Shown piece by piece: positions 24,657 through 33,744 of a stretch of DNA of 37,563 nucleotides. The translations under genes and the position numbers were made by a program. Origin of the DNA: Dyella_B sp966430775 (GTDB lineage: Bacteria > Pseudomonadota > Gammaproteobacteria > Xanthomonadales > Rhodanobacteraceae); NCBI GenBank assembly GCA_966430775.1, contig CBJMMB010000022.1:1-37563 (forward strand), in the 5' to 3' direction. The notes under the pieces are model-generated. The model saw only the letters and a list, made by a program, of their open reading frames with translations, did not search any database and had not been told where the DNA came from. The stretch's first letter is position 1, and each line of letters opens with the position of its first letter.

Positions 24657-27199
24657 TACCCCTGCTCGTCTCCCTGATCGTCGTCATGGCAGCCGTCGGC
24701 ATCGTGATGGTGCTGATAATGTTCCTGCGTATCCGCTCGCTGGATGCGGAGGCCAAGCTGAAGAAACATCGCTCGCGGCAGCAGGGCGTGGCGGACCTGC
24801 TCAACTATGCCGCGGTGGTCGATGATGGCGTGATCGTTTGCAAGAACGGCGCCTTCATGGCGTCCTGGGTGTACCAGGGAGACGATATCGCCAGCAGCAC
24901 CGACGAACAGCGTGAGCTGGTATCGATGCGCATCAACCAGGCACTGGCGCGGTTGGGCAACGGCTGGATGATCCATGTGGATGCCGTGCGCCGTCACGCC
25001 ACTGGCTACGCGGCCCACGGCGCTTCGCGTTTTCCTGATGCGGTGACCGCCGGCATCGACGAGGAGCGCCGTCGGCTGTTCCAGAGCCTGGGCAATATGT
25101 ATGAGGGCTATTTCGTCCTCACGCTGACCTACTTCCCGCCCGCCCTGGTACAGCGCAAGTTCGCCGAGCTGATGTTCGACGACGACATGGAAGTGGAAGG
25201 CCATGCTGAGCGCACGCTCAGCGCCATCGAGCATTTCAAGCGCGAATGCACCACATTCGAGTCGCGGCTTTCGAGCACGCTGAAGCTCACGCGCCTGGCC
25301 GGACACAAGACCGTCACCGAGGATGGTAAGCAGGTCACCTACGACGACTTCCTGCGCTGGCTGCACTTCTGCGTGACCGGCCTGGATCATCCGATCCAGC
25401 TGTCGAGCAATCCCATCTATCTGGATGCCGTGATCGGCGGCCAGGAGCTGTGGAGTGGCGTGGTGCCGAAGATCGGCCGCCGCTATATCCAGGTGGTGTC
25501 GATCGAAGGTTTTCCGCTGGAATCGTACCCGGGCATGTTGTCGATACTGGCTGAGCTTTCCTGCGAATACCGCTGGTCCAACCGCTTTATCTTCATGGAT
25601 ACGCACGAGGCGGTGCGCGACCTGGAGCGCTACCGTAAGAAGTGGCGGCAGAAGGTGCGCGGCTTCTTCGACCAGTTCTTCAATACCAATACCGGCGCGA
25701 TCAACCAGGATGCGCTGACGATGGTGCGCGATGCCGAGGCGGCCATCGCCGAGGTCAACAGCGGCCTGGTGGCGCAGGGCTACTACACCAGCGTGGTGAT
25801 CCTGATGCACGAGGATCGCAGTCAGCTCGAATCGGCCGTGCGCCAGGTGGAGAAGGCGGTCAACGCGCGCGGTTTCGCGGCACGCATCGAAACCATCAAC
25901 ACGATGGATGCTTTCCTGGGCAGCTTGCCAGGGCATGGCGTGGAAAATGTGCGCCGCCCCTTGATCAATACCTTGAACCTCGCCGACCTTCTGCCGAGTA
26001 GCACGATCTGGACCGGTTCGGTCGAAGCGCCGTGCCCGATGTACCCGCCGCATTCGCCGGCACTCATGCATTGCATGACGCAGGGCGCGACGCCGTTCCG
26101 GCTCAATCTGCACGTGAACGATCTGGGGCACACGTTTATCTTCGGTCCTACTGGTGCGGGTAAGTCCACCCATCTGGGGATTCTCGCGGCGCAGCTTCGC
26201 CGCTACGAAGGCATGTCGCTGTACTGCTTCGACAAGGGCATGTCGATGTACCCGCTGGTGAAGGCGTGCGGCGGCCTGCACTTCGAGGTGGCCGGCGACA
26301 GCGACAGCCTGGCGTTCTGTCCGTTGCAATTCCTGGAGAGCAAGAGCGATCGCGCCTGGGCGATGGAATGGATCGACGGCATGCTCGCGCTCAATGGCGT
26401 TGTCACCACGCCGGCGCAGCGTAACGAGATCGGCAACGCCATCGTCAGCCTGCACGCAAGCGGTGGCCGTACGCTGTCCGAGTTCGTGCTGACCATCCAG
26501 GACGAGACCATTCGTGAGGCCTTGAAGCCGTATACCGCCGATGGCGCCATGGGCTATCTGCTCGATGCGTCGGACGATGGCTTGTCACTCTCGGATTTCA
26601 CCGTCTTCGAAATCGAGGATCTCCTGAACCTTGGCGACAAGTTCGTGTTGCCGGTGCTGCTGTACCTGTTCCGCCGCATCGAGAAATCGTTGCGCGGCCA
26701 GCCTGCGGCCATCATCCTCGATGAGGCGTGGCTGATGCTGGGGCACCCGGTATTCCGCGCCAAGATCCGCGAATGGCTGAAGGTGCTGCGCAAGGCCAAC
26801 TGCCTGGTGCTGATGGCCACGCAAAGCCTGTCGGACGCTGCGAACTCCGGCATTCTCGATGTGATCGTGGAGTCGACGGCCACCAAGATCTTCTTGCCCA
26901 ATAGCTTTGCGCGTGATGAAGATGCAGCGGCGCTGTACGGACGGATGGGCCTCAACAAGCGGCAGATCGAAATCATCGCTACCTCGGTGCCGAAGCGGCA
27001 TTACTACTACGTCTCCGATAAAGGACGACGGTTGTACGACCTCGCGCTCGGTCCGCTCGCCCTGGCCTTCGTCGGCAGTACTGACAAGGAATCCATCGCA
27101 ACCATCAAACGGCTGGAAGCCCAGCATGGCGAGTCCTGGGTGGACGAATGGCTCCAATCCAAGGGGCTTCGGCTTGCAGACTATGGAGCAGTGACATGA
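24653..27199 (+). CDS. trbE: T4SS ATPase TrbE (VirB4 family)
   Basis: This 848-residue inner-membrane-associated ATPase powers pilus biogenesis. A hydrophobic N-terminal segment (about 3-25) is followed by the CagE/TrbE/VirB family domain and the ATPase domain with Walker A GPTGAGKST at about 498-506, Walker B IILDEAW at about 687-693, then ATQSLSDA and the KIFLPN motif usual in this family. Length is normal. It overlaps trbD and trbF by ATGA on each side. A 620-codon open frame on the other strand inside it is only a coding shadow. Confidence 0.96.
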   Translation: MIPLLVSLIVVMAAVGIVMVLIMFLRIRSLDAEAKLKKHRSRQQGVADLLNYAAVVDDGVIVCKNGAFMASWVYQGDDIASSTDEQRELVSMRINQALARLGNGWMIHVDAVRRHATGYAAHGASRFPDAVTAGIDEERRRLFQSLGNMYEGYFVLTLTYFPPALVQRKFAELMFDDDMEVEGHAERTLSAIEHFKRECTTFESRLSSTLKLTRLAGHKTVTEDGKQVTYDDFLRWLHFCVTGLDHPIQLSSNPIYLDAVIGGQELWSGVVPKIGRRYIQVVSIEGFPLESYPGMLSILAELSCEYRWSNRFIFMDTHEAVRDLERYRKKWRQKVRGFFDQFFNTNTGAINQDALTMVRDAEAAIAEVNSGLVAQGYYTSVVILMHEDRSQLESAVRQVEKAVNARGFAARIETINTMDAFLGSLPGHGVENVRRPLINTLNLADLLPSSTIWTGSVEAPCPMYPPHSPALMHCMTQGATPFRLNLHVNDLGHTFIFGPTGAGKSTHLGILAAQLRRYEGMSLYCFDKGMSMYPLVKACGGLHFEVAGDSDSLAFCPLQFLESKSDRAWAMEWIDGMLALNGVVTTPAQRNEIGNAIVSLHASGGRTLSEFVLTIQDETIREALKPYTADGAMGYLLDASDDGLSLSDFTVFEIEDLLNLGDKFVLPVLLYLFRRIEKSLRGQPAAIILDEAWLMLGHPVFRAKIREWLKVLRKANCLVLMATQSLSDAANSGILDVIVESTATKIFLPNSFARDEDAAALYGRMGLNKRQIEIIATSVPKRHYYYVSDKGRRLYDLALGPLALAFVGSTDKESIATIKRLEAQHGESWVDEWLQSKGLRLADYGAVT

Positions 27200-27936
27200 G
27201 TTTTTTAAAAAAGAAACCGGGGCGTAAAGCGCCTGCGGCCGGCGGCGGCAACGCCGACACGGCCACCGCCAATCCTTACCTCAATGCGCAGCGCACGTGG
27301 AATTCGCATGTGGGCAGCCTGGTCGCTTCGCGTACGGTGTGGCAGCTGGTCGGCATCGTTTCGCTGCTGATCGTGCTGGCCAGTGTGGGCGGCATGGTCT
27401 ACATCGGTAGCCAATCCAAGTTCATCCCGTACGTGGTGGAGGTGGACAAGCTAGGTGCGGCGGTCGCGGCGGGCCCGGTGGACAGTGCGGCTCCCGTGGA
27501 TCAGCGCATCGTCCGTGCGGCAGTGTCTGATTTCATCACCAATGCGCGCGTGGTGACGCCGGATATCGCCCTGCAGCGCAAGGCGATCCTGCAGGTGTAT
27601 TCGATGCTGCATGCGGGTACGCCGGCCTCGAACAAGATGACGGCGTTCCTCAATGGCAATCCGGATCTCAATCCGTTCAAGCGCGCGACCACCGAAACGG
27701 TCAACGCCGACATCGTCTCGATCATTCCGCAGACCGCCAACACCTGGCAGGTGGACTGGAACGAGACGGTACGCGAGCGCAAGAGCGGCGCCATCATCGG
27801 CAAGCCTTATCGCATGCGCGCGCTGGTCACGGTGACGATACGTCCGGACGTATCCGGCGCCAATGAAGAGCAGATGCGGATGAATCCGCTGGGCATTTAC
27901 GTCTCCGACTATGCATGGTCGAAGCAGAACGGATGA
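27196..27936 (+). CDS. trbF: T4SS core component TrbF (VirB8 family)
   Basis: This 246-residue bitopic inner-membrane protein has a short basic cytoplasmic head, one membrane span (about 51-70) and a periplasmic VirB8-like domain starting FIPYVVEVDKLG and containing WQVDWNETVRER. The ATG at 27196 overlaps the trbE stop (ATGA). The longer open frame from 27148 lies inside trbE and is not used. VirB8 proteins nucleate assembly of the translocation channel. Confidence 0.93.
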   Translation: MSFLKKKPGRKAPAAGGGNADTATANPYLNAQRTWNSHVGSLVASRTVWQLVGIVSLLIVLASVGGMVYIGSQSKFIPYVVEVDKLGAAVAAGPVDSAAPVDQRIVRAAVSDFITNARVVTPDIALQRKAILQVYSMLHAGTPASNKMTAFLNGNPDLNPFKRATTETVNADIVSIIPQTANTWQVDWNETVRERKSGAIIGKPYRMRALVTVTIRPDVSGANEEQMRMNPLGIYVSDYAWSKQNG

Positions 27937-28841
27937 ATAGGGACATGAAAACGAAACTTCTTCTTGCCATGGCCGTTGGCCTGGCGGCTCCGATGGCTTC
28001 GGCGCAGACGGATAGTCAGTTGGCCGAGCAATTCTTCAACAAGACCAACCCCACGCTTACGCCGCAGGAAAAGGCCGGCCTGGATATTTCCAAGAAGTGG
28101 ATCGCGCAGTCCGGCGACGGCATCAAGCCTGTGCCGGGCGAGGACGGCACCATCCGCTTCGTATTCGGTGCCACGCAGCCGAGCATCGTGTGTGCCGTGA
28201 TGCAGATCTGCGACGTGGAGCTGCAGCCGGGCGAGCAGGTGAGTTCCGTCAACCTCGGCGACTCGGTGCGCTGGCTGGTGGAACCGGCGGTGAGCGGCAA
28301 CGGCGACCAGGCCGTACAGCATCTGATCATCAAGCCGCTGGACGTCGGCCTGGATACCTCGCTGGTGGTCACCACCAACCTGCGTACTTACCACTTGCGC
28401 CTGCGCTCGCACCGCACCGAATACATGCCGCGCGTGGCCTTCGTCTATCCGGAAGATGCGGCGGCGAAATGGGCGGCACTCAAGCGCACGGAAGCAGCCG
28501 AGCGCAAGGCGAAAACGATTCCGCAGACCGGCGAATACCTCGGCAATCTGGATTTCGGTTATCGCGTCAGCGGACGCGCGCCGTGGAAGCCCACGCGCGT
28601 TTATAACGACGGCAGCAAGACCATCATCGAGATGCCGCAGGCGATGAACCAGACTGAAGCGCCGACGCTGCTGGCCGTGCGCGAAAGTGGTTCGCCCTTC
28701 AAGAAAGATGAAGAGCTGATGGTGAACTACCGTCTGCAGGGCAATCGCTACGTGGTCGATACCTTGTTCGAGAAGGCCATCCTGGTCGCCGGTGTCGGTT
28801 CGAACCAGAAGAAGATCGTGATCGAGCGGGTGAAGCCATGA
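27933..28841 (+). CDS. trbG: T4SS outer-membrane core component TrbG (VirB9 family)
   Basis: This 302-residue periplasmic/outer-membrane-associated protein has a signal peptide ending at MASA and a VirB9-type core: IRFVFGATQPSIVCAV, VNLGDSVRWLVEPAV, TNLRTYHLRLRSHRTEYMPRVAFVYP, then a C-terminal beta domain with PTRVYNDGSKTIIEMP. It forms the channel ring with TrbH and TrbI. I choose the ATG at 27933 because it overlaps the trbF stop as ATGA, as at most junctions of this operon; the ATG at 27945 would also give a good signal peptide. Confidence 0.94.
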   Translation: MNRDMKTKLLLAMAVGLAAPMASAQTDSQLAEQFFNKTNPTLTPQEKAGLDISKKWIAQSGDGIKPVPGEDGTIRFVFGATQPSIVCAVMQICDVELQPGEQVSSVNLGDSVRWLVEPAVSGNGDQAVQHLIIKPLDVGLDTSLVVTTNLRTYHLRLRSHRTEYMPRVAFVYPEDAAAKWAALKRTEAAERKAKTIPQTGEYLGNLDFGYRVSGRAPWKPTRVYNDGSKTIIEMPQAMNQTEAPTLLAVRESGSPFKKDEELMVNYRLQGNRYVVDTLFEKAILVAGVGSNQKKIVIERVKP

Positions 28842-29299
28842 AAGCAACCGCCACGATGCTGATGGCTGCGCTTGTCTTGGCTGTGCTGGCCGGTTGCGCG
28901 AGCGTCCCGTCATCGGTGACGACGCAGAGCGTACCCGCGATCGGTGCCGACCCTGTTGTCGCGACAGATGCCGTCGAGGCCATGGCACGCGTATTTCCGC
29001 CGGCACTGACGCCTCTGGTGGTGCAACAGCAGGACGGCGGCACGTTTGGCCGCAGCCTGCTCGATGGTCTGCGCGAGCGCGGCTATGCGGTGGTCGAGCG
29101 CGACGGCGCGGGCGGCAAAGCGTCTCGCGCGCAGACGGTACTCGGTGCACCGTTCACCTATCGACTGGCGCCGATCGCGGACACCGGCATGTACGAACTG
29201 GTGCTGGCGGTCGGCGACAACAAGCTGAGTCGTCTTTACGTATTCAACGCCACCGACAACCGGTTCGATCCGGGCGGCGAGTGGTCGCGAAGGGAGTGA
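28838..29299 (+). CDS. trbH: T4SS lipoprotein TrbH (VirB7-like)
   Basis: This 153-residue lipoprotein has a signal peptide with lipobox LAGC, the lipidated residue being Cys20. The mature part has LLDGLRERGYAVVER and a small alpha/beta domain as in TrbH. It would anchor the core complex in the outer membrane. It overlaps trbG by ATGA, and its stop overlaps a possible GTG start of trbI. Symbol is based on order and lipobox; sequence similarity within this family is low. Confidence 0.82.
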   Translation: MKATATMLMAALVLAVLAGCASVPSSVTTQSVPAIGADPVVATDAVEAMARVFPPALTPLVVQQQDGGTFGRSLLDGLRERGYAVVERDGAGGKASRAQTVLGAPFTYRLAPIADTGMYELVLAVGDNKLSRLYVFNATDNRFDPGGEWSRRE

Positions 29300-29307
29300 A
29301 CGCCAGC

Positions 29308-30621
29308 ATGGACAACAACGATTTTCAGCGTGAGGGCACCTCCGCCAACTGGCGGCCGACGTCCAAAAAATCCGGCGTACGGCGCGTTAACAACATGCCG
29401 TTGATCATCGTCGGCGGTGTATTGGCGGTGTTCGTGATCCTGGTGGCCTGGGTGGCGTTCGATCGTTCGCAGCGTCTCAAGCAGCAGAAGGCCGACGCCC
29501 GGCAGAGCACCGTCACGGTCGACCAGGGCCTGGCCGATTCCGTGCTCAAGGCCAGCGGCAATCGCGCTGGCGGCTTGGTGGACGACGATACGCCCAGCAC
29601 GCCATCCTTGCCGATCGCCAAGGTCAGCAACCTCGACCTGCCTCCGCCACCGCCGGCGTCATTGCAGGCGACGTCACAACAACCGCCGGAAGACCCTGTT
29701 GCCTTGAAGTTGAAGGCGGCGAAGTTGGCCATGCTGCAGAAGGCCATCCAGGCGCCGACCAAGGTGGACGAGGCGGTAAGCAAGTCTGCTGGAACCCAGG
29801 CGGCAAAGGCTAGCAGCGCGCAAGCTGCAGGACGAGCACGTGCGTCGCAGGAGGAGTCGGGATCCCCTTCTTCCGACCTCGACACCATAAGTGCGCGGTT
29901 GAACGCCCCAGGGCTGCTGGGCAACGACGGCACGCAAGGTGGTTCGAATCACTCTTCGTCGTATGCAAAGTTCGATCGCAAAGACGGAAAGGATCGCTGG
30001 GAACTTGACTCATCCATGGAGGCACCACGTACACCTTACGAGTTGCGCGCGGGCTTCGTGATACCGGCGACGCTGATATCGGGTATCAATTCCAGTCTTC
30101 CTGGACAGATCATCGCGCAGGTCAGCCAGGATGTGTACGACACGGCGACAGGCAAATACAAGTTAATTCCCCAAGGAACGCGCTTGGTGGGAAGCTACGA
30201 TTCGCAGATTGCCTACGGCCAGTCGCGTGTACTCGTTGCATGGCAGCGCCTGGTATTTCCCGATGGCAAAGCCATGGATATCGGCTCCATGCCGGGCGCG
30301 GATGGTGGCGGCTATACCGGCTTCAACGACAAGGTCAACAATCACTATCTGCGTCTGTTCGGTTCTGCATTGCTGATGTCAGGCATCATGGCAGGTATCA
30401 ATAGTTCTCAGACAAATCCGAACAACGACCCGTTCGGAACTTCCACCAACACGTTACTAAGTCAGGCGGTAGCTCAGCAAATGGGCCAGGTTGCTGTCGA
30501 GCTGTTTAAGAAAAATTTGAATATTGCGCCGACCTTGGAGATTCGACCGGGCTATCGGTTTAATGTGATGGTGGTCAAGGACCTTACTTTCGGTAAGCCT
30601 TACCAGGCGTTCGATTACTGA
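29308..30621 (+). CDS. trbI: T4SS core component TrbI (VirB10 family)
   Basis: This 437-residue protein spans both membranes. A basic cytoplasmic head is followed by a membrane span (about 31-51), a long Pro/Ala/Gln-rich periplasmic linker with PPPPPAS near residue 112, and the VirB10 beta-barrel: ELRAGFVIPATLISGINSSLPGQIIAQVSQDVYD (in part), LIPQGTRLVGSYDSQIAYGQSRVLVAW, and a C-terminal PGYRFNVMVVKDL. The ATG at 29308 has AGGGAG 11 bp before it; a GTG at 29296 overlapping the trbH stop is an alternative start. The length fits the family. Confidence 0.94.
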   Translation: MDNNDFQREGTSANWRPTSKKSGVRRVNNMPLIIVGGVLAVFVILVAWVAFDRSQRLKQQKADARQSTVTVDQGLADSVLKASGNRAGGLVDDDTPSTPSLPIAKVSNLDLPPPPPASLQATSQQPPEDPVALKLKAAKLAMLQKAIQAPTKVDEAVSKSAGTQAAKASSAQAAGRARASQEESGSPSSDLDTISARLNAPGLLGNDGTQGGSNHSSSYAKFDRKDGKDRWELDSSMEAPRTPYELRAGFVIPATLISGINSSLPGQIIAQVSQDVYDTATGKYKLIPQGTRLVGSYDSQIAYGQSRVLVAWQRLVFPDGKAMDIGSMPGADGGGYTGFNDKVNNHYLRLFGSALLMSGIMAGINSSQTNPNNDPFGTSTNTLLSQAVAQQMGQVAVELFKKNLNIAPTLEIRPGYRFNVMVVKDLTFGKPYQAFDY

Positions 30622-30713
30622 CGCACGGGAATCGATGCGCGCCTGATTGCGTGCCTGCCATGCCGGAGGCCGTACTTGTCCCTTGGAAGGGCGTCACTTA
30701 AGGAGTTGAAGAG

Positions 30714-31634
30714 ATGTCGAAGAAATATATGAAGCGAGGAATACTCAGCGCTGCACTGGCGGTTGCTACGATGGGGAGCGGCTCGGCGTTTGCTGTCGGC
30801 CTTCCGGTTATCGATGCGGCGAACCTCGTCGTGAACGAAATCAACAAGTGGGCCAATATTACCGACTTATTTGTCGATGCTGCGATCCTTGAAGAGATCA
30901 AGAAGCTTAAGCCAGAACAAGTTCTCGATCATACGGTAAATATCGATAACTCGACGACGAATATCGATAAGACGACGCAGAACATCTATGATGTAACGAA
31001 CAAAACCTATGATATAACGAAGAACATCGACTCTTCGATAACAGAGATAAAGAATTACGAAAAGAAAAATTACGACATTACCAAGACCTTCAATAACATC
31101 ACCAATAACTATTATGGTGTTGGTGATGGCGGGGAGATTCCGACGTCTCTCAAGGATAGTTTGAGCGATCAAATAAAAAACGCGTCAATCTATAACAATG
31201 CCGCCACTTACGTTCAGGGCGGAGTAGCCAATCCAGAAAACCTTACCGAGATTGACATAAAAGCGTCGGCCAATCAGAAGTCCGCCAATGATGCGCTTGT
31301 CACGGCGCTGAGCGCACATGGCGACTCCCTCGGAAAGCAAATGGACGGCATCAAACAGCTCGCCGAAGAAGGCGTCAAAATCGAAGGCCATGGCAACCAA
31401 CTGGCCTACGCCAATGCGCTTGCCGGAGCCCAGGCTGTTCAGCTAATCGAGCTGCGCGAAATGATGCTGGCCGCCGAGAATGCCCGTGCCGCCAAGGTGC
31501 AGGCTGATGCGGATACCAAGTCGCGCCAGATCGCTGCTGCGAAGACCTTGCGAGAAGGTTTGGCCGACGGCATAGGAGCCCTCAGCATCAGCAGCGATAT
31601 TTCCCAAGCTCCTGCTTCGAAGGGCAACCTTTGA
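30714..31634 (+). CDS. trbJ: T4SS minor pilin/adhesin TrbJ (VirB5-like) with unusual repeat-rich insert
   Basis: This 306-residue secreted protein has a signal peptide ending SAFA (residue 27), then GLPVIDAANLVVNEI as in TrbJ. A low-complexity section at about residues 74-134 is rich in Asn, Thr, Ile, Asp, Tyr and Lys, with variants of YDITKNID repeated. A helical C-terminal half contains NQLAYANALAGAQAVQL and an Ala/Gln/Arg-rich coiled coil, typical of TrbJ/VirB5. VirB5 proteins sit at the pilus tip and bind target cells. The DNA of the insert (about 30930-31115) is far richer in A+T than the neighbours. It has its own AGGAGTT ribosome site and is separated from trbI by 92 bp. Confidence 0.8.
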   Translation: MSKKYMKRGILSAALAVATMGSGSAFAVGLPVIDAANLVVNEINKWANITDLFVDAAILEEIKKLKPEQVLDHTVNIDNSTTNIDKTTQNIYDVTNKTYDITKNIDSSITEIKNYEKKNYDITKTFNNITNNYYGVGDGGEIPTSLKDSLSDQIKNASIYNNAATYVQGGVANPENLTEIDIKASANQKSANDALVTALSAHGDSLGKQMDGIKQLAEEGVKIEGHGNQLAYANALAGAQAVQLIELREMMLAAENARAAKVQADADTKSRQIAAAKTLREGLADGIGALSISSDISQAPASKGNL

Positions 31635-31646
31635 GTGTTGTTGAGA

Positions 31647-31675
31647 TATCCACCCGCCGGTTCGGCGGGTGGATG
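31647..31675 (+). terminator. Strong hairpin between trbJ and trbL
   Basis: A 12-bp inverted repeat centred near 31661 (ATCCACCCGCCG and its complement) starts 13 bp after the trbJ stop. No T run follows, so partial termination or mRNA stabilisation is likelier than full termination. In RP4 the entry-exclusion gene trbK occupies this place; here there is none. Confidence 0.5.
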
Positions 31676-31755
31676 CATCGTATCGTCTTACTGTTCATTG
31701 CCTGAGGACACAACAGCTATCTGTCCTTTCTACTTATTCGCCTAGAGCTTTCGTC

Positions 31756-33744
31756 ATGTCCACCGCCATCCTCCGACGCTACTTCATCATTCCGCTGGCA
31801 TTTCTGCTTTGCCTGCTGTCGGTGAACGCCGTCGCAATGCCGGCGGAAGCGCATGGAAAGCTTGCATCTAAGCTGATGGGGCTGTTTCCCGATCGGAATG
31901 TTCCCACGGTCATTTTTGACGCGGCCTCTTACCTGTTTTGGTCGTTGGCCACCATCAGCCTGATATGGAGCATGGCGACGATTCTGCTGCGTCGTGCCGA
32001 TTTCGGTGAACTGTTCCTGGAGCTTGTCCGGTTCATCATTTTCACCGGCCTTTTTTACTGGTTGCTCAAGGAGGCCGGCACTTCTGGCGGCTTCATCTAC
32101 AACATCTTCGATTCGTTCAAGGAGATGGCTGGGGCCAGCGGTGCGCACGGCGGATTGGACGGGGCTGCCGATAGTGTCATCAATATCGGGCTAAAAATTT
32201 TCTATCGTGTTATCTACCAAGTGCATGACGCGGATCCCGAAGACACCCTTATTCTTGCTGGCATGGCGCTTTTCATCCTCGCCGCGCTGACCCTCGTGAC
32301 GGCGCAAATGGTGTTGGTGGTGATCATGGCGTGGATGCTGGCATATGGCGGCATCTTCCTGCTTGGGTTTGGTGGCTCGCGCTGGACGTCGTTGATAGCC
32401 ATCAACTATTACAAACACGCGGTAGCGGTTGGCGTTGCGCTGTTGGCGCTGGTCATGCTGATGCGTTTCGGATTCTTTTTCTTGACGCAAATCGCCGATC
32501 CAGTCATACAAGCGGAGAAGGGTCTTCATTACGCCGAACTGGCGGACATGTTTGTGGTGGCGCTGCTGATGGCGGTGCTGGGCGTGAAATTGCCGGGCCT
32601 GTTCTACACCCTCGTTACCGGTTCGCAGCTCGGCCTGCTGGCGGGAACGGCAAGCATGGCCGGCACGGCGATCATTACCGGTGGCAGCGGTGCGATCGCC
32701 GCAGCGGGTAACGCCATGGCGCAGCACTCCGCTACGCGCCGTGAGAACCATTACGAAACGGCCGTGGATGCGTTTCGTAACGTCTCGCCCGATTTGCAGC
32801 GTGGAGACACGCTGTATCAAGCCATGAACGTGGCGGGTTACGGCTCGATGATCAGTGGACAGTCTCAAGGCAGATCGGAAACCAGCGTATTTGGCGGTCC
32901 TCCCCCAGTCAGCGCGTGGGGCAGTAGCACGCTTGGTCAACAGGCGGCGTCGCAGGGACAGGCATCCATGCACGCCTCGCCGTCCTCTTCGCCGATTGCC
33001 AAGTCCGGCGAGACGGCTGCGCAGGGAAGCAGTAATGGGCGGCAGGAGATGCTGCAGGATGCGCCGCTTGCAGCGACGCAGAAACGCAGTGCAAGTGTTC
33101 CAGTGCAGGAAGAGGGCATCGGCCTGGTGATGGGGCAAGCGGATCCATCGCGGCCGCTCAATACGCAGTCAATAGCGCAGGCGGCGACCCAAGCCATATC
33201 TAGCGAGAATATGTCGTCTGGTGGTTTTCAACCGGCTGCATTGCACCTGTCCGCGACTTCTACCGCGGCAGGCGTGGAACAGTCCGCACAGATGGCCACC
33301 AAGCTGGAAACGGCTGCGACGTCGAGCACCATTGATCGCGAGAATGCATCCTTTACAGGGCAGCAGCAGACGTCTTCCGGAGCAGATGCTATGCAGCAGC
33401 TCGGAAAGGCAGCGTCCGGCGTTGCACCGAATGTCTCGTCAAGCCCCTCGGACGGATTCCAGCCGGCTGCCCTCGCCTCTCCCGTCACGCCGCACGAAGG
33501 TACGCCTGTGCCGACTCCATCGTTCAGCGCGCTCGAATCGCCAACCCGGGACGTGGAACAGACCGTGACACGTCATATCAAAACCAAGGTGGTGGATCAG
33601 CGTGAGCCAACCATCGATCCGGGCATGACGGGCAACAATCATCGCGCGGATGGACAATCCGCCGCAGCCGATCCGGATGACGAAGTCGCCGCGTTCCGTG
33701 ACCGTCATTTATCGTCGCCCGAAAGCGAAGAAGGCAAGCCATGA
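31756..33744 (+). CDS. trbL: T4SS polytopic inner-membrane protein TrbL (VirB6 family) with long tail
   Basis: This 662-residue protein has a signal-like hydrophobic N-terminus (about 9-32), then five or six more membrane spans to about residue 320, with the TrbL/VirB6 pattern LVTAQMVLVVIMAWMLAYGG, LGFGGSRWT and YYKHAVAVGVALLALV. The rest (about 330-662) is hydrophilic, Ser/Ala/Gln/Thr-rich and probably disordered, with the element GFQPAAL repeated near residues 490 and 566. RP4 TrbL is shorter (about 530). The ATG at 31756 is chosen since the open frame before it overlaps no ribosome site and would bury the N-terminal hydrophobic helix. The stop overlaps the next gene as ATGA. Confidence 0.92.
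   Translation: MSTAILRRYFIIPLAFLLCLLSVNAVAMPAEAHGKLASKLMGLFPDRNVPTVIFDAASYLFWSLATISLIWSMATILLRRADFGELFLELVRFIIFTGLFYWLLKEAGTSGGFIYNIFDSFKEMAGASGAHGGLDGAADSVINIGLKIFYRVIYQVHDADPEDTLILAGMALFILAALTLVTAQMVLVVIMAWMLAYGGIFLLGFGGSRWTSLIAINYYKHAVAVGVALLALVMLMRFGFFFLTQIADPVIQAEKGLHYAELADMFVVALLMAVLGVKLPGLFYTLVTGSQLGLLAGTASMAGTAIITGGSGAIAAAGNAMAQHSATRRENHYETAVDAFRNVSPDLQRGDTLYQAMNVAGYGSMISGQSQGRSETSVFGGPPPVSAWGSSTLGQQAASQGQASMHASPSSSPIAKSGETAAQGSSNGRQEMLQDAPLAATQKRSASVPVQEEGIGLVMGQADPSRPLNTQSIAQAATQAISSENMSSGGFQPAALHLSATSTAAGVEQSAQMATKLETAATSSTIDRENASFTGQQQTSSGADAMQQLGKAASGVAPNVSSSPSDGFQPAALASPVTPHEGTPVPTPSFSALESPTRDVEQTVTRHIKTKVVDQREPTIDPGMTGNNHRADGQSAAADPDDEVAAFRDRHLSSPESEEGKP

Noticed and set aside
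24593..26455. 620-codon minus-strand open frame inside trbE
   Set aside because: His/Arg/Ala-rich product with no known domain, exactly opposite a well-supported VirB4 gene; a GC-driven coding shadow.
27909..29150. 413-codon minus-strand open frame opposite trbG and trbH
   Set aside because: Shadow of two firmly assigned genes; His/Arg-rich without domains.
30936..31110. Repeat-like AT-rich segment considered as CRISPR or tandem repeat array
   Set aside because: The units are irregular in length and sequence and keep an open frame in trbJ; it is a protein repeat, not an array.
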